Below, piece by piece: positions 9,149 to 16,771 of a stretch of 64,000 nt of DNA. Numbering within the stretch: the stretch's first letter is position 1; every line of letters starts with the position of its first letter. Source of the stretch: JADLFV01 sp964471555. GTDB taxonomy: Bacteria; Planctomycetota; Phycisphaerae; Phycisphaerales; Phycisphaeraceae. The stretch lies in contig CAYYGM010000002.1 of NCBI GenBank assembly GCA_964471555.1, positions 36,793-100,792 of the forward strand. The letters run 5' to 3'. Position numbers and translations under genes: made by a program. Under the pieces are notes generated by a model that saw only the letters and a list, made by a program, of their open reading frames with translations, was not told where the DNA came from and ran no database searches.

Positions 9149-9583
9149 ATGAAACATCTGCGCAAAGAACTGTGGTTCAACACGCCCCACCGCCGCGACT
9201 ACATCAACATCACCGCGGAAGTCGAAAAGGCGGTCGCCGAGTCTGGTGTGCAGAATGGCCTGTGCCTGGTCAATGCCATGCACATCACCGCCAGCGTTTA
9301 CATCAACGACGCCGAGAGTGGGCTGATCGCTGACTACGACGACTGGCTGGAAAAACTGGCCCCCTTCAACCCCGGCACCGACCCGGCATCCGGTGGCTAC
9401 CGCCACAACCGCGGTGGCGAGGACAACGCTGACGCTCACATGAAACGCCAGGTCATGGGCCGGCAGGTCGTGGTCGCCATCACGGACGGCCAACTGGACT
9501 TCGGGCCGTGGGAGCAGATCTACTACGCCGAGTTCGACGGCCGCCGCCGCAAACGGGCGCTGATCAAGATCATCGGGGAGTGA
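9149..9583 (+). CDS. YjbQ/UPF0047 family protein
   Basis: Small cytosolic protein of the YjbQ family (144 residues from the ATG at 9149), some members of which show weak thiamine-phosphate synthase activity. The signature is visible: LVNAMHITASVYINDAESG (the conserved His and the loop of the trimer active site), YRHNRGGEDNADAHMKRQVMG and the terminal GPWEQIYYAEFDGRRRKR. A GTG at 9131 in frame would add six residues, but the alignment of the family start (RKELWFNT) favours 9149. No thiamine genes are near. It converges on rplU across a heptamer inverted repeat. Confidence 0.9.
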   Translation: MKHLRKELWFNTPHRRDYINITAEVEKAVAESGVQNGLCLVNAMHITASVYINDAESGLIADYDDWLEKLAPFNPGTDPASGGYRHNRGGEDNADAHMKRQVMGRQVVVAITDGQLDFGPWEQIYYAEFDGRRRKRALIKIIGE

Positions 9584-9587
9584 AAAC

Positions 9588-9690
9588 GAATTTGCGATTT
9601 ACGGGTGGCGCGCGATTGTAGAAACCCGCCCTGACGCGCAATAGGCGCCGGTTCTGATCTTCCAATCGCTAATCTAAAATCGCAAATTCC
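9588..9690. repeat. Inverted heptamer arrays between yjbQ-like gene and rplU
   Basis: A left arm GAATTTGCGATTTA (from 9588) and a right arm at 9664-9690 made of heptamers AATCGCT, AATCTAA, AATCGCA, AATTCC form an inverted pair around about 60 nt of spacer. It sits in the convergent gap between two genes and could act as a bidirectional terminator or be a foldback element. Confidence 0.7.
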
Positions 9691-9692
9691 GC

Positions 9693-10010
9693 TCACGCCT
9701 GGATCGACGTGACTTTGACCCGCATGTAGTCCTGGCGATGGCCCTTCATGCGCTTGTAGGTCTTGCGGCGGCGGAACTTGACCACAGCCACCTTGTCGCT
9801 GCGACCCTCGCCGAGGATGTCGGCGGTGACCTTAGCGCCTGCGAGGGCGGGCTGGCCGATCTTGGCGTCGCCCTTGTCGGGGCTGACCAGCAGGACGCGG
9901 TCGAAGGTGACGGTGGCGGCGTCGGCGGGAAGCTCACGGGCGGCGATGCGGATCACGTCGCCTTCGGAGACCTTGATCTGGGTGCCGCTGTCTTCGATTA
10001 CTGCGTACAT
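9693..10010 (-). CDS. rplU: 50S ribosomal protein L21
   Basis: Large-subunit ribosomal protein that binds 23S rRNA near L20. The 105-residue protein has the family layout MYAVIEDSGTQIKVSEGD at the N-terminus, DRVLLVS in the middle, and the C-terminal VKFRRRKTYKRMKGHRQDYM with KVTSI. The usual partner rpmA (L27) is not downstream: the next gene on that side is on the other strand. Upstream lies a heptamer array (10027-10061), then about 260 nt with no gene. Confidence 0.96.
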   Translation of the reverse strand: MYAVIEDSGTQIKVSEGDVIRIAARELPADAATVTFDRVLLVSPDKGDAKIGQPALAGAKVTADILGEGRSDKVAVVKFRRRKTYKRMKGHRQDYMRVKVTSIQA

Positions 10011-10320
10011 GGTGCTGCTTCCTTCCGAGGTTCCGGCTGCCAGTTTCCAGCTTCCGGGTGCAGGGGGCCGGGAAAAGTCGAGCGGGGTATTTTAACGACC
10101 AGCCGCCGCGGCCGCAAAGGGGCCAAATGCACCCTTGGAAAGGCGGTGGATCGGTCAGACCGGAGCCCGGCGAGACGTAGCTCGCCGGCTATGGGGCCGG
10201 CTCCCGCGTGTGGTTATGGCCGGGCGATATTCCGCCCCCAAGGGCTGTTCAGCCGGGGACGGGGCGGCTAAGATCAACCCGGCCAACTCGGATCCTCATC
10301 TATCACCGGGAGATATCGCC
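10011..10320. other. 310-nt gap with a heptamer array
   Basis: It holds a heptamer array of five units (GGTTCCG, GCTGCCA, GTTTCCA, GCTTCCG, GGTGCAG at 10027-10061) immediately upstream of rplU. The rest is GC-rich with no gene I can support. The TlpA-like start at 10321 is chosen by a GGGAG ribosome-binding site at about 10308. Confidence 0.6.
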
Positions 10321-11490
10321 GTGATCCGCCATCTCAACCGTGGGTTCTGTCTGGTTTTGATCCTGCTGAGCACGGCCCGCGGGGCGGTCGGGGTCGGCGA
10401 TCAGCCGCAGATCGCCTGGAAAACCATCAACAACGAGCCGATCAGCAACGAGCAGTTGGCCGGGCGGATTGTGGTGGTGGATTTCTGGGCCACCTGGTGC
10501 GGGCCGTGCATGCATGAACTGCCGCACATGCTCCAGCTCTACCGCGAAACCCACGAGCACGGCATCGAGTTCGTCGGCGTCAGCCTGGATGACGATCGCG
10601 GCGAGCTGGCCAAGGTCATCCGAAGCCACAAAATCCCCTAGCCGCAGGTTAACGAGAAATCGATCGCCGGCGTCTGGGGCGTCGATAGCATTCCGCGCGT
10701 GTTCATCCTCACGCCCGACGGTCACGTGTTCTGGACCGGCCACCCGGCGGAAATCGACGACCATTTGCGTGAAGCAGTACAGAAGTATCCGCCGCAATTG
10801 CCCGAGCCGGTGGACACCACACTGCGCGACGAGGCGCTGGCGCTGCTGACGCAGGCGACCGAAGCGTTAGACGGCGGGGATTACGCGGCCGTGCTCAAGG
10901 ATGCCGCCCAGGTGAAGATCGAGGCCCTGCCCGATCGCAAGGTCCGCACGGCAGTGGCATTGCTGATGCGCAAGGTGCAGGTGCAGGCCTCTGACAAGGA
11001 GCCGTGGAAAGCCGCCCTGGCAGCGGACCCGGCGTCAGCCGCAGCGATCAGGAAGCTGGCCGAGGCCCTGCTCGCCCCGCCGCCGACTGCCGCGGCGAAA
11101 GCTGCCGATGGCGCCAACAGCGCCGCAGCCAGTGATCCGCGCCTGGTGGCGGCAAAACTCGATCAGGCGAAAAAGGCGGACGAGGCCAAAGATTACTACA
11201 CCGCCTGGAAGTGCTACGACTGGCTGAAGCGTTTGGCCGGCGACAGCGACGCGGGCAAGGCTGCCGTCGCCCGACTGGCTGAGTACGACGCTGACGAAGC
11301 GATCAGCCGCACCATTCGCGTGCAGAAGGCTGAGGTCGATGCCAGGGCGACATTGTGCATGGCCCGCAACTACCAGGAGGCGGGCAACCTGGACCTGGCC
11401 AAAGAGAATTACCAGAAGCTGCTGGATGAGTACCCCGACGCCGAGCAGGCTTGTGCCGAGGCTCGCAAAGCCCTGCAAGAGATGGAATGA
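10321..11490 (+). pseudogene. TlpA-like thiol-disulfide protein, interrupted by an in-frame TAG
   Basis: From a GTG at 10321 (GGGAG site upstream) the frame encodes a signal peptide and a TlpA/thioredoxin fold with the redox motif WATWCGPCMHELP. It reaches HKIP, then hits TAG at 10639-10641, and continues in the same frame with PQVNEKSIAGVWGVDSIPRVF, the expected second half including the cis-proline region. The family has KIPWPQ here, so TAG replaces a Trp TGG. Beyond the thioredoxin fold (after about residue 160) an alanine-rich region carries tetratricopeptide-like helices (YTAWKCYDWLKRL; NYQEAGNLDLAKENYQKLL). Everything after the stop is well preserved, so the mutation is recent, tolerated, suppressed, or a sequencing error. 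Confidence 0.85.
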
Positions 11491-11649
11491 CCCGCCACTG
11501 AACGATCGCAAACATCGGCCATAGCGGTGGTTTGAGCGTTCACATCTCAATCCCGCCCCACTGACGAACCGGCAAGTGCGCCCATGTTCCAGGCGATGAC
11601 TCCGTCGCTTCGCGGTGGCAGGTGATGATTGCCGGATTTCAGCAACAAT

Positions 11650-11666
11650 TTAAGATCAATTCTCAA
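11650..11666. promoter_or_regulatory. Fur-like palindromic operator 1
   Basis: 17-bp imperfect palindrome TTAAGATCAATTCTCAA (TTAAGA-N5-TCTCAA), seven nt upstream of the -35 hexamer. It matches in length and arms the second copy at 11713-11729. Fur boxes often have such TTGAGA/TCTCAA arms. The neighbouring genes include a HutX haem protein. Confidence 0.45.
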
Positions 11667-11673
11667 AAACCCC

Positions 11674-11701
11674 TTGACAGCCCCACAGAACCCACTAAAC
11701 T
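11674..11701 (+). promoter_or_regulatory. Sigma70-type promoter of the haem operon
   Basis: A consensus -35 TTGACA (11674-11679) and a -10 TAAACT (11696-11701) are 16 nt apart. Transcription would start near 11708, immediately before the second palindrome. It precedes four genes whose starts overlap or nearly touch. Confidence 0.6.
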
Positions 11702-11712
11702 CGGTTTTGTTG

Positions 11713-11729
11713 TTGAGATTGTGTCTCAA
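11713..11729. promoter_or_regulatory. Fur-like palindromic operator 2
   Basis: 17-bp imperfect palindrome TTGAGATTGTGTCTCAA (TTGAGA-N5-TCTCAA) about 12 nt after the -10 hexamer, at the expected start of transcription. Bound here, a repressor would block initiation. It pairs with operator 1 on the other side of the promoter. Confidence 0.45.
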
Positions 11730-11886
11730 TTGCTTTTGCCGGTGGTACCGGGGGAACCCCGACAAAAACGACGCCCCCCACAACCGACGCCGAGACCGGG
11801 GAGCGCCAGAATCGCAAGGCCACCACGCAACACGCACCCGCCATGGCCGGCTTCCCGGGATACGAGCGTCAGAAGGAGTTATGTGT

Positions 11887-12591
11887 ATGTTCGCTCAACT
11901 TCAACGCACCGGGGCTGCCGTGGCCCTGACCGCTTTGTTGGCCTCGACCGCCTCGGCCGCGATCACGCTGCAACCGGACGAATCGACCAGTGCCGACACC
12001 TTCGTCTATGCCTTCCTCAGCACGACCAACTTCAACGGCGGCGGCTACGGGGCCATGCTGGGGGCCTCCAACTCCGGCGGCACGCACGACACCGAGACGC
12101 TGATCCGCTTCGACAACCTGCCCGCCATCGCGGCCGGCGACGTGATCGAGGCCCGGTTGTATCTGTACTCGCTGACCTCGGCTTTCAGCGACAGCCCCTC
12201 GGCCGGCTCGCCGCTGGATGTCAGCGCGTTCGCGCCCGACGCCGCCTGGGATGAGGCGACCGTCTCCTGGTCCACCAGGCCCGGCATCGACGCGACCTAC
12301 AACGGCGGCAATGCCGTGGCCACCACCACCATCAACGACATCAACGCCTGGTTCAGCTTCGAACTGACCGACGTGGTGCGCGACTGGCTTGACGGTGATC
12401 TGACCAACCATGGCCTGCTGTTGCGAGCTGATGCGATCTCCTTCGTGGCGCCGACGTTTGCTTCCTCAGCCACGGCTTCACCCAACGAAGCGCTGCGGCC
12501 GTACCTGTGGATCGACACGGTGCCCGAGCCGGCCGCGGCTGCGCTGATGTTGACTGGAATGGTGATGCTGGGACGCAGGCGATCACAGTGA
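11887..12591 (+). CDS. PEP-CTERM surface protein with DNRLRE-type domain
   Basis: Exported protein of 234 residues. The signal peptide is GAAVALTALLASTASAA. The body matches the DNRLRE/adhesin-like beta-domain: it opens with ITLQPDESTSADTFVYAF and contains ETLIRFDNLPAI, VIEARLYLYSL, ATVSWSTRPGIDA and a VVRDWLDGDLTNHGLLLR strand. The C-terminus VPEPAAAALMLTGMVMLGRRR is a PEP-CTERM sorting tail, so it is probably cleaved by exosortase and released or anchored at the surface. The start 11887 is chosen by AAGGAG at 8 nt. It is the first gene of the operon with a pseudopilin-like gene (TGATG overlap), hutX and an ECF-like fusion, behind Fur-like palindromes. A surface role in haem or iron capture is an inference from position only. 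Confidence 0.8.
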   Translation: MFAQLQRTGAAVALTALLASTASAAITLQPDESTSADTFVYAFLSTTNFNGGGYGAMLGASNSGGTHDTETLIRFDNLPAIAAGDVIEARLYLYSLTSAFSDSPSAGSPLDVSAFAPDAAWDEATVSWSTRPGIDATYNGGNAVATTTINDINAWFSFELTDVVRDWLDGDLTNHGLLLRADAISFVAPTFASSATASPNEALRPYLWIDTVPEPAAAALMLTGMVMLGRRRSQ

Positions 12592-13397
12592 TGGGATGTG
12601 CGAATTGCGAACTGCGACATGCGATTGGGAACTTCCGGGCCCGCGCGATCGCTGCACCCGGGTCGCAATCTCGATCCCAACACTTGCGGGGCTTTACGCT
12701 GATCGAGCTGCTGGTGGTCGTCTCCGTCATTGCCGTGCTGATGGGGCTGCTGATGCCGGTGCTGGGCAAGGCTCGTGAATGTGCCCAGAGCGCCTGGTGC
12801 GGCAGCACACTGCGGCAACTGGCCGGGGTGCTGGGCAGTTACGTGACCGACAACGAGCAGCGATTGCCCTTTATCGACTCGGCCCTGTTCGAGCCGGACG
12901 GCTCGCGCAACTGGGACGCCGACCCGACGGATGCCGCGCAGTATCCCCACGAGTTGCCGACCGTGCTGCGCTACTACCTGCCCAACCTCGACATCATGCG
13001 CTGCCCCGCGGCCATCCTCGGCTATCCGCAGAGCGATTATGCAGTCTCTTATCGCATGTCCTCGGCGGACAACCTCGACGGCCGGCCGCAGGCCATGGCG
13101 CAACTGCGCCATCCCGGCGGCAACTGGGTCTACAACGTGGACCTGAAGTATCTCAACGGCCGGCGCTATGAGTTGAAGACCAAGGACGAAAGCTACGCCA
13201 ACTTCCTGTTCGACGGCTGGCCGCTGCGCGACGGGGCGGGCGAGTACTACCTGTTCCGCGACTTTGTCAATCAACAGAACGACCGCTGGCTGACGCCGCA
13301 CTTCGGCTACTTCAACCAGCTTTACCTCGACCTGCACGTGGAACTGATCCACAGCGAAAACTATCACGGCCTGACCGACGATCGGCCGGGCGATTGA
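12591..13397 (+). CDS. Pseudopilin-like (prepilin N-terminal, H-X9-DG-like) protein
   Basis: The 268-residue protein has a long basic leader ending in QHLRG followed by the type II prepilin helix FTLIELLVVVSVIAVLMG. Cleavage after that glycine by a prepilin peptidase would leave about 234 residues. The middle has CP-type blocks (DIMRCPAAILGYPQ) and the end has HFGYFNQLYLDLHVEL, resembling the H-X9-DG region of the large pseudopilin family in planctomycetes. The ATG overlaps the stop of the preceding PEP-CTERM gene (TGATG), so translation is coupled. Its leader is coded by a heptamer array (12600-12627). Role unknown; periplasmic or surface assembly is likely. Confidence 0.8.
   Translation: MGCANCELRHAIGNFRARAIAAPGSQSRSQHLRGFTLIELLVVVSVIAVLMGLLMPVLGKARECAQSAWCGSTLRQLAGVLGSYVTDNEQRLPFIDSALFEPDGSRNWDADPTDAAQYPHELPTVLRYYLPNLDIMRCPAAILGYPQSDYAVSYRMSSADNLDGRPQAMAQLRHPGGNWVYNVDLKYLNGRRYELKTKDESYANFLFDGWPLRDGAGEYYLFRDFVNQQNDRWLTPHFGYFNQLYLDLHVELIHSENYHGLTDDRPGD
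12600..12627 (+). repeat. Heptamer array inside the prepilin leader
   Basis: Four 7-nt units (GCGAATT, GCGAACT, GCGACAT, GCGATTG) lie just after the start codon and are translated as the leader CANCELRHAIG. This leader portion is unlike normal short prepilin leaders, so the array appears to have been captured as coding sequence. Confidence 0.65.
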
Positions 13398-13430
13398 GCG
13401 TATTACCCTTATTTTCCAGGAGTTTTTGCC

Positions 13431-13952
13431 ATGTCCACCACCGCTGCTACCGATCGCCGCCGTGAAATTCGAGCCGCCCTTGAGGTGGATCGCAGCGCCA
13501 TGACCGTGGTGCTGGCCCGCAAACTGGGTGTGCCCGAAGTCGAAGTGATCCGCGCCATGCCCCCGGAAGCAGCCATCGAACTGGACGGCGGGCGGTGGGA
13601 AGAACTGGTGCGGGCTTTCGAGCAACTGGGCGACGTGCACGTGGTGGCCAGCAACGGCTCGGTGACACTGGAGTGCTTCGGCAGCTTCGGCAACTTCAGC
13701 ACCTGGGGCGACTACTTCAACGTGCAGACCAAGTCGCTGGACATGCACATCCGCACGCCCGCCATCGCCAGCGCCTTTGCGGTGCGCAAGCCCAGCCACA
13801 TGGACAACGTGCCCACGCTCAGCTTCCAGTTCTTCAATCACAGCGGCGACTCGGCCTTCAAGGTCTTCCTGACCTTCGGCGGCAAGCAGCCGGGCGCCGA
13901 AAAGCAGCAGCAGTTCGATGATCTGGTCGAGCGCTTCGGAATCGGCCGATGA
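13431..13952 (+). CDS. hutX: Haem utilisation carrier protein HutX family
   Basis: Cytosolic protein of the HutX/HuvX family, which binds haem and passes it to a haem-degrading partner. The 173-residue sequence shows the family layout: an N-terminal helical segment ending KLGVPEVEVIRAMP, then WEELVRAFEQLGDVHVVASNGSV-like text, ECFGSFGNFSTWGDYFNVQT, the haem-site region SLDMHIRTPAIASAFAVRKP and the terminal LSFQFFNHSGDSAFKVFLTF followed by GGKQPG. An AGGAG site precedes the ATG at 13431. It is the third gene of the operon and overlaps the next by ATGA. No HutZ or other haem oxygenase gene is adjacent, so haem release or storage must use another enzyme. This gene is the main evidence that the operon concerns haem. 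Confidence 0.88.
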   Translation: MSTTAATDRRREIRAALEVDRSAMTVVLARKLGVPEVEVIRAMPPEAAIELDGGRWEELVRAFEQLGDVHVVASNGSVTLECFGSFGNFSTWGDYFNVQTKSLDMHIRTPAIASAFAVRKPSHMDNVPTLSFQFFNHSGDSAFKVFLTFGGKQPGAEKQQQFDDLVERFGIGR

Positions 13953-15109
13953 CGTTGATGCCGCAGCATCACACGAGCCCGTTGTTCACTCCGCGCGAAC
14001 TTGGCCGCGTGGGGGCGGCGGCCGCCATGATGGTCTTCGGCGGCACCACCATCGTGCTGCTGATGCTCATGCTGATGGGACACTACAGTTCGCTGTCGCA
14101 TTGCGGCCCCAAGGCGGTGCTGGATGGTACGGTGATCGCGCTGCTGGCCGGGGGCAAAGGGCGCTGGCGATGCGTGGCGCTGCTGGGGGTGGTGTATGGA
14201 CTGGTGCTGCTGATCCAGGTGGGTGTGCCGTATCTGCCGCTGGTGCTGGCGGTCGCGGGACTGCTGGGGGCTGGCAGCGGCGCGGCGGGCAGCGCGTTGC
14301 ATCGGCGGTTGGGCATCCTGCTGGCGGCCATGCTGTTCGAGTGGGGCGCGGGACTGGGTGCGCCTTTGAAAATCTACTTCGGGACCAGTGATGCGAACGA
14401 GCCCTTCCTGTGGGGATTGTGGCTGGCTGAGTGGCCGCTGCGTCTGGGCGGCGCGGCAGCAGGCGCGCTGCTGGCGGGACGATTGACCGGCACGTCGGAT
14501 GATGACGATCTGAAGTTGCCTGCCGCCCAACCGTGTGGTCAGTCGCGGCGAAGGCGCGTGCGCGGAGTGCGTCCGGCCGCGCTGCGCCTGATTGTTCTGC
14601 TGGCAGTGTCTATCGTGCCGCTGGCGGTGCAACGATGGGATCTGTTGATCGTGGTGTTTGCACTGACGCTGGCATATGCGTTGTGGCTGGGGCCGCGGCG
14701 GGCGGTGCTGTGGACCTTGCCGGGGATGGCATGGGGCTGGTTGGTCTTCGCCGCAGCCAGCTATCTGTGGCATCGCGATCCGGCACGGGTGGTGGACCTG
14801 TTGCGCACGTTCGCATTGCGTTTCGGGCCGATGGCGCTGGCGTCGGTGGTGCTGGTGAGCACCGCCCGGCCGGTGGATGTGTGGCGCGTCTTGCGGTCAG
14901 TAAGGTTGCCGGGCATGGTGCTGCTGCCGTTGGCGATGGTGCTGCGGCAGATTCCGCATACGGGCCGCGAGATTCGCCAGCGGTTGGCCCTGCTGCGCCA
15001 GCGCGGCCACTGGCGGGGCCCGCTGTCCCTGCTGCGTCGGCCGCGCCTGATGTGGCGGGAATTGTTCAGCCGCCCCCTGCGCCGCTGGGCCGATCAGTTG
15101 GCCGAGTGA
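13949..15109 (+). CDS. ECF-type transporter fusion: S-like and T (EcfT) parts
   Basis: A 386-residue membrane protein overlapping hutX (ATGA). The N-terminal ~200 residues hold five or six hydrophobic helices (GGTTIVLLMLMLMG; GLVLLIQVGVPYLPLVLAVAG) with the compact look of an ECF substrate-binding (S) component. The C-terminal part (from about residue 215) carries a further set of helices and an RQIPHTGREIRQRLALLRQRG segment near residue 335 that resembles the coupling-helix motif of EcfT/CbiQ. S and T are usually separate proteins. The ATPase subunits (EcfA) are not here, so a shared ATPase module must be encoded elsewhere. Together with HutX it suggests haem or a related tetrapyrrole/metal as substrate. 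Confidence 0.6.
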   Translation: MTLMPQHHTSPLFTPRELGRVGAAAAMMVFGGTTIVLLMLMLMGHYSSLSHCGPKAVLDGTVIALLAGGKGRWRCVALLGVVYGLVLLIQVGVPYLPLVLAVAGLLGAGSGAAGSALHRRLGILLAAMLFEWGAGLGAPLKIYFGTSDANEPFLWGLWLAEWPLRLGGAAAGALLAGRLTGTSDDDDLKLPAAQPCGQSRRRRVRGVRPAALRLIVLLAVSIVPLAVQRWDLLIVVFALTLAYALWLGPRRAVLWTLPGMAWGWLVFAAASYLWHRDPARVVDLLRTFALRFGPMALASVVLVSTARPVDVWRVLRSVRLPGMVLLPLAMVLRQIPHTGREIRQRLALLRQRGHWRGPLSLLRRPRLMWRELFSRPLRRWADQLAE

Positions 15110-15272
15110 GGCGCTGAAGTACGCGGCTGAGCCCTCCCGTCAATCTGCGCCCTCGCGCCGATCACACCACATTCGCACCACGCTCGCGCCGCACGCTTAC
15201 CTCGCCCACGTCGCACCATGTCGTCTTCGTACCCGCACTCCCTGCATTTACCACTGAAAAACAGCCCAAACG

Positions 15273-15301
15273 AAGAACATATTTAAGTTAAATATGTTCT
15301 T
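15273..15301. repeat. AT-rich perfect palindrome, copy 1
   Basis: 14-bp arms AAGAACATATTTAA and TTAAATATGTTCTT around a single G, a long perfect palindrome in a GC-rich genome. Its centre (CATATTTAAGTTAAATAT) recurs exactly at 59298-59315. It sits between the ECF gene and bioD, whose 3' ends face each other, so a transcription stop or an operator for an unknown regulator are options. Confidence 0.6.
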
Positions 15302-15380
15302 TACTTCGGGGGCATTGGGTGTCGGTGTATGAGGGCGGGAGAAGCGAGTGGGATGCGCGGGTCTGGAGGCGGCGCAGGGG

Positions 15381-16151
15381 TCAGGCGCGCGGGGGTTTGG
15401 TGAAGCGCTGCCAGTCGACGCGGAGGGTTGCTTCCAGGATGGCGGGGTCCAGGATGGCTTTGTGAACCTGCACGTTCTGCGGCGGGCATTGCGGCACGGT
15501 GGCCAGAACGGAGCAGCCGCTCATCTTTTCAATCCAGATTCGATTGTCGGACATCGACAGGTCGTGGCTGTCGGCATCGAACTGGTTCATCACGATACCG
15601 GCGACGCGCAGGCCGGCTGACTTGAGCAGGCGCGCGGTCATGGTGGTGTGGTTGAGTGTGCCGAGGCGGCTGCGGGTGACGATGAGCACGGGGTAGTCCA
15701 GGGCGCGAGCCATGTCGAGCACGGTGCAGCGGGGATGTTTGGGGTCGAGCGGCACCATCAGGCCGCCGACGCCTTCGATCAGCATGACGTCGCTGGCCTG
15801 GTCGATCTGGGTGAGACAATGGGAAAGGTGATCCCGGTCAATGGGTTGACCGGCGCGTTGGGCGGCGGCGGCGGGCGCTAATGGGGCGGCGAAACGGATG
15901 GGGTTGATCACGTCCAGCGGCAGGCGGCAGTCGGCAAAGTGGGCCAGTGCTTCGGCATCTTCGCTGACCAGGCCCTCACGTTCGTGGCGGCAACCGCTGG
16001 CAAACGGCTTGCTGACACCGACGATTTGCCCGGGGTTCTGCTGACGCAGGGCGGCGGCGACGGCACAGGTGATCACCGTCTTGCCGACGCCGGTGTCGGT
16101 GGCGGTAATGAACAGGCCGGGGCAGCGCAGTTGCGGCGGGGTCTGCCACAT
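15381..16151 (-). CDS. bioD: Dethiobiotin synthetase
   Basis: ATP-dependent carboxylation of 7,8-diaminopelargonate to dethiobiotin, the penultimate step of biotin synthesis. The P-loop is FITATDTGVGKT near residue 15, the second motif EGVGGLMVPL near 125, and SRLGTLNHTTMTARLL near 160. The ATG at 16151 (256 residues) places the P-loop at the usual position; an upstream in-frame ATG at 16196 would add 15 residues. No other bio gene is adjacent. It faces the haem-related operon across the AT-rich palindrome. Confidence 0.93.
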   Translation of the reverse strand: MWQTPPQLRCPGLFITATDTGVGKTVITCAVAAALRQQNPGQIVGVSKPFASGCRHEREGLVSEDAEALAHFADCRLPLDVINPIRFAAPLAPAAAAQRAGQPIDRDHLSHCLTQIDQASDVMLIEGVGGLMVPLDPKHPRCTVLDMARALDYPVLIVTRSRLGTLNHTTMTARLLKSAGLRVAGIVMNQFDADSHDLSMSDNRIWIEKMSGCSVLATVPQCPPQNVQVHKAILDPAILEATLRVDWQRFTKPPRA

Positions 16152-16247
16152 GGAAAGTATGGTAGCGACCCCCGCCCCCGGAATGGGCGCTGGCAACGAA
16201 GCGCGGCAAGCCGCGGCGCTACGCAGGGGTGATGGGCGGGCGTGGAA

Positions 16248-16724
16248 TTACGTGGGGGGATCGTGGTGGGTTTGGAAGTAGTGGCGGGTGACGGCCCAGA
16301 TGATCCACAGGTGCAGGCTGATCATGCTTGCACCAAGCAGTAAAACCAAGAGATTGAAAAACAAGTTCTCGCCAACAGGTTGAGCCAAGCCACCGGGATT
16401 TGCCAACAGGCTGATTCCCCGGGAGGTATCCATGGAAATCCAGAACAGCCCCACCAACCCAAACAAAACCAGCGGCCCGAAGATCAGCCAGATGCCCAGT
16501 ACGACGATGAACTTGGGCTTGTCGGATGTCGTGGCCTGGAGATAGGCATACCCCTGGGCATAGACCTGGCCCAGCGGGTCAATCGCGGCATGTGCGGTCA
16601 CCGGCCCGCCGCAGTGGGGGCAGAAATGGTCAAAGCGGGCGATGGGCTTGACGCAGTGCGGACAGAGATCGTTCTGCTGCAACCGGGATGCGGCCTCGGG
16701 TTCGGTGGGAGCAGCTTCTGTCAT
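16248..16724 (-). CDS. Small zinc-ribbon membrane protein, unknown function
   Basis: 158 residues with an N-terminal zinc ribbon (CPHC...CPHCGGPV at about residues 21-42), a soluble stretch, then two hydrophobic segments (IVVLGIWLIFGPLVLFGLVG and LLVLLLGASMISLHLWIIWAV). The layout (cytosolic zinc ribbon plus two membrane helices) is common in small unannotated planctomycete proteins. No catalytic motif. It sits upstream of bioD on the same strand and may be cotranscribed. Confidence 0.6.
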   Translation of the reverse strand: MTEAAPTEPEAASRLQQNDLCPHCVKPIARFDHFCPHCGGPVTAHAAIDPLGQVYAQGYAYLQATTSDKPKFIVVLGIWLIFGPLVLFGLVGLFWISMDTSRGISLLANPGGLAQPVGENLFFNLLVLLLGASMISLHLWIIWAVTRHYFQTHHDPPT

Positions 16725-16771
16725 CAGCAGCGGAATCCCTTCCGGGGGCGAGGGTTACTTCCAGGGCGGGG

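Larger units (their letters stand above)
11491..11886 (+). other. Regulatory leader of the haem-related operon
   Basis: About 400 nt with no gene of its own. It contains a promoter (11674-11701) flanked by two Fur-like palindromes and, further down, a GC-rich stretch before the start at 11887. An ATG at 11881 in the same frame is too close (2 nt) to the AAGGAG site, so 11887 (8 nt) is preferred. Confidence 0.55.

Noticed and set aside
13949..15109. A complete ECF importer
   Set aside because: Only S-like and T-like parts are seen; no ATPase gene adjoins, so only a partial module is claimed.
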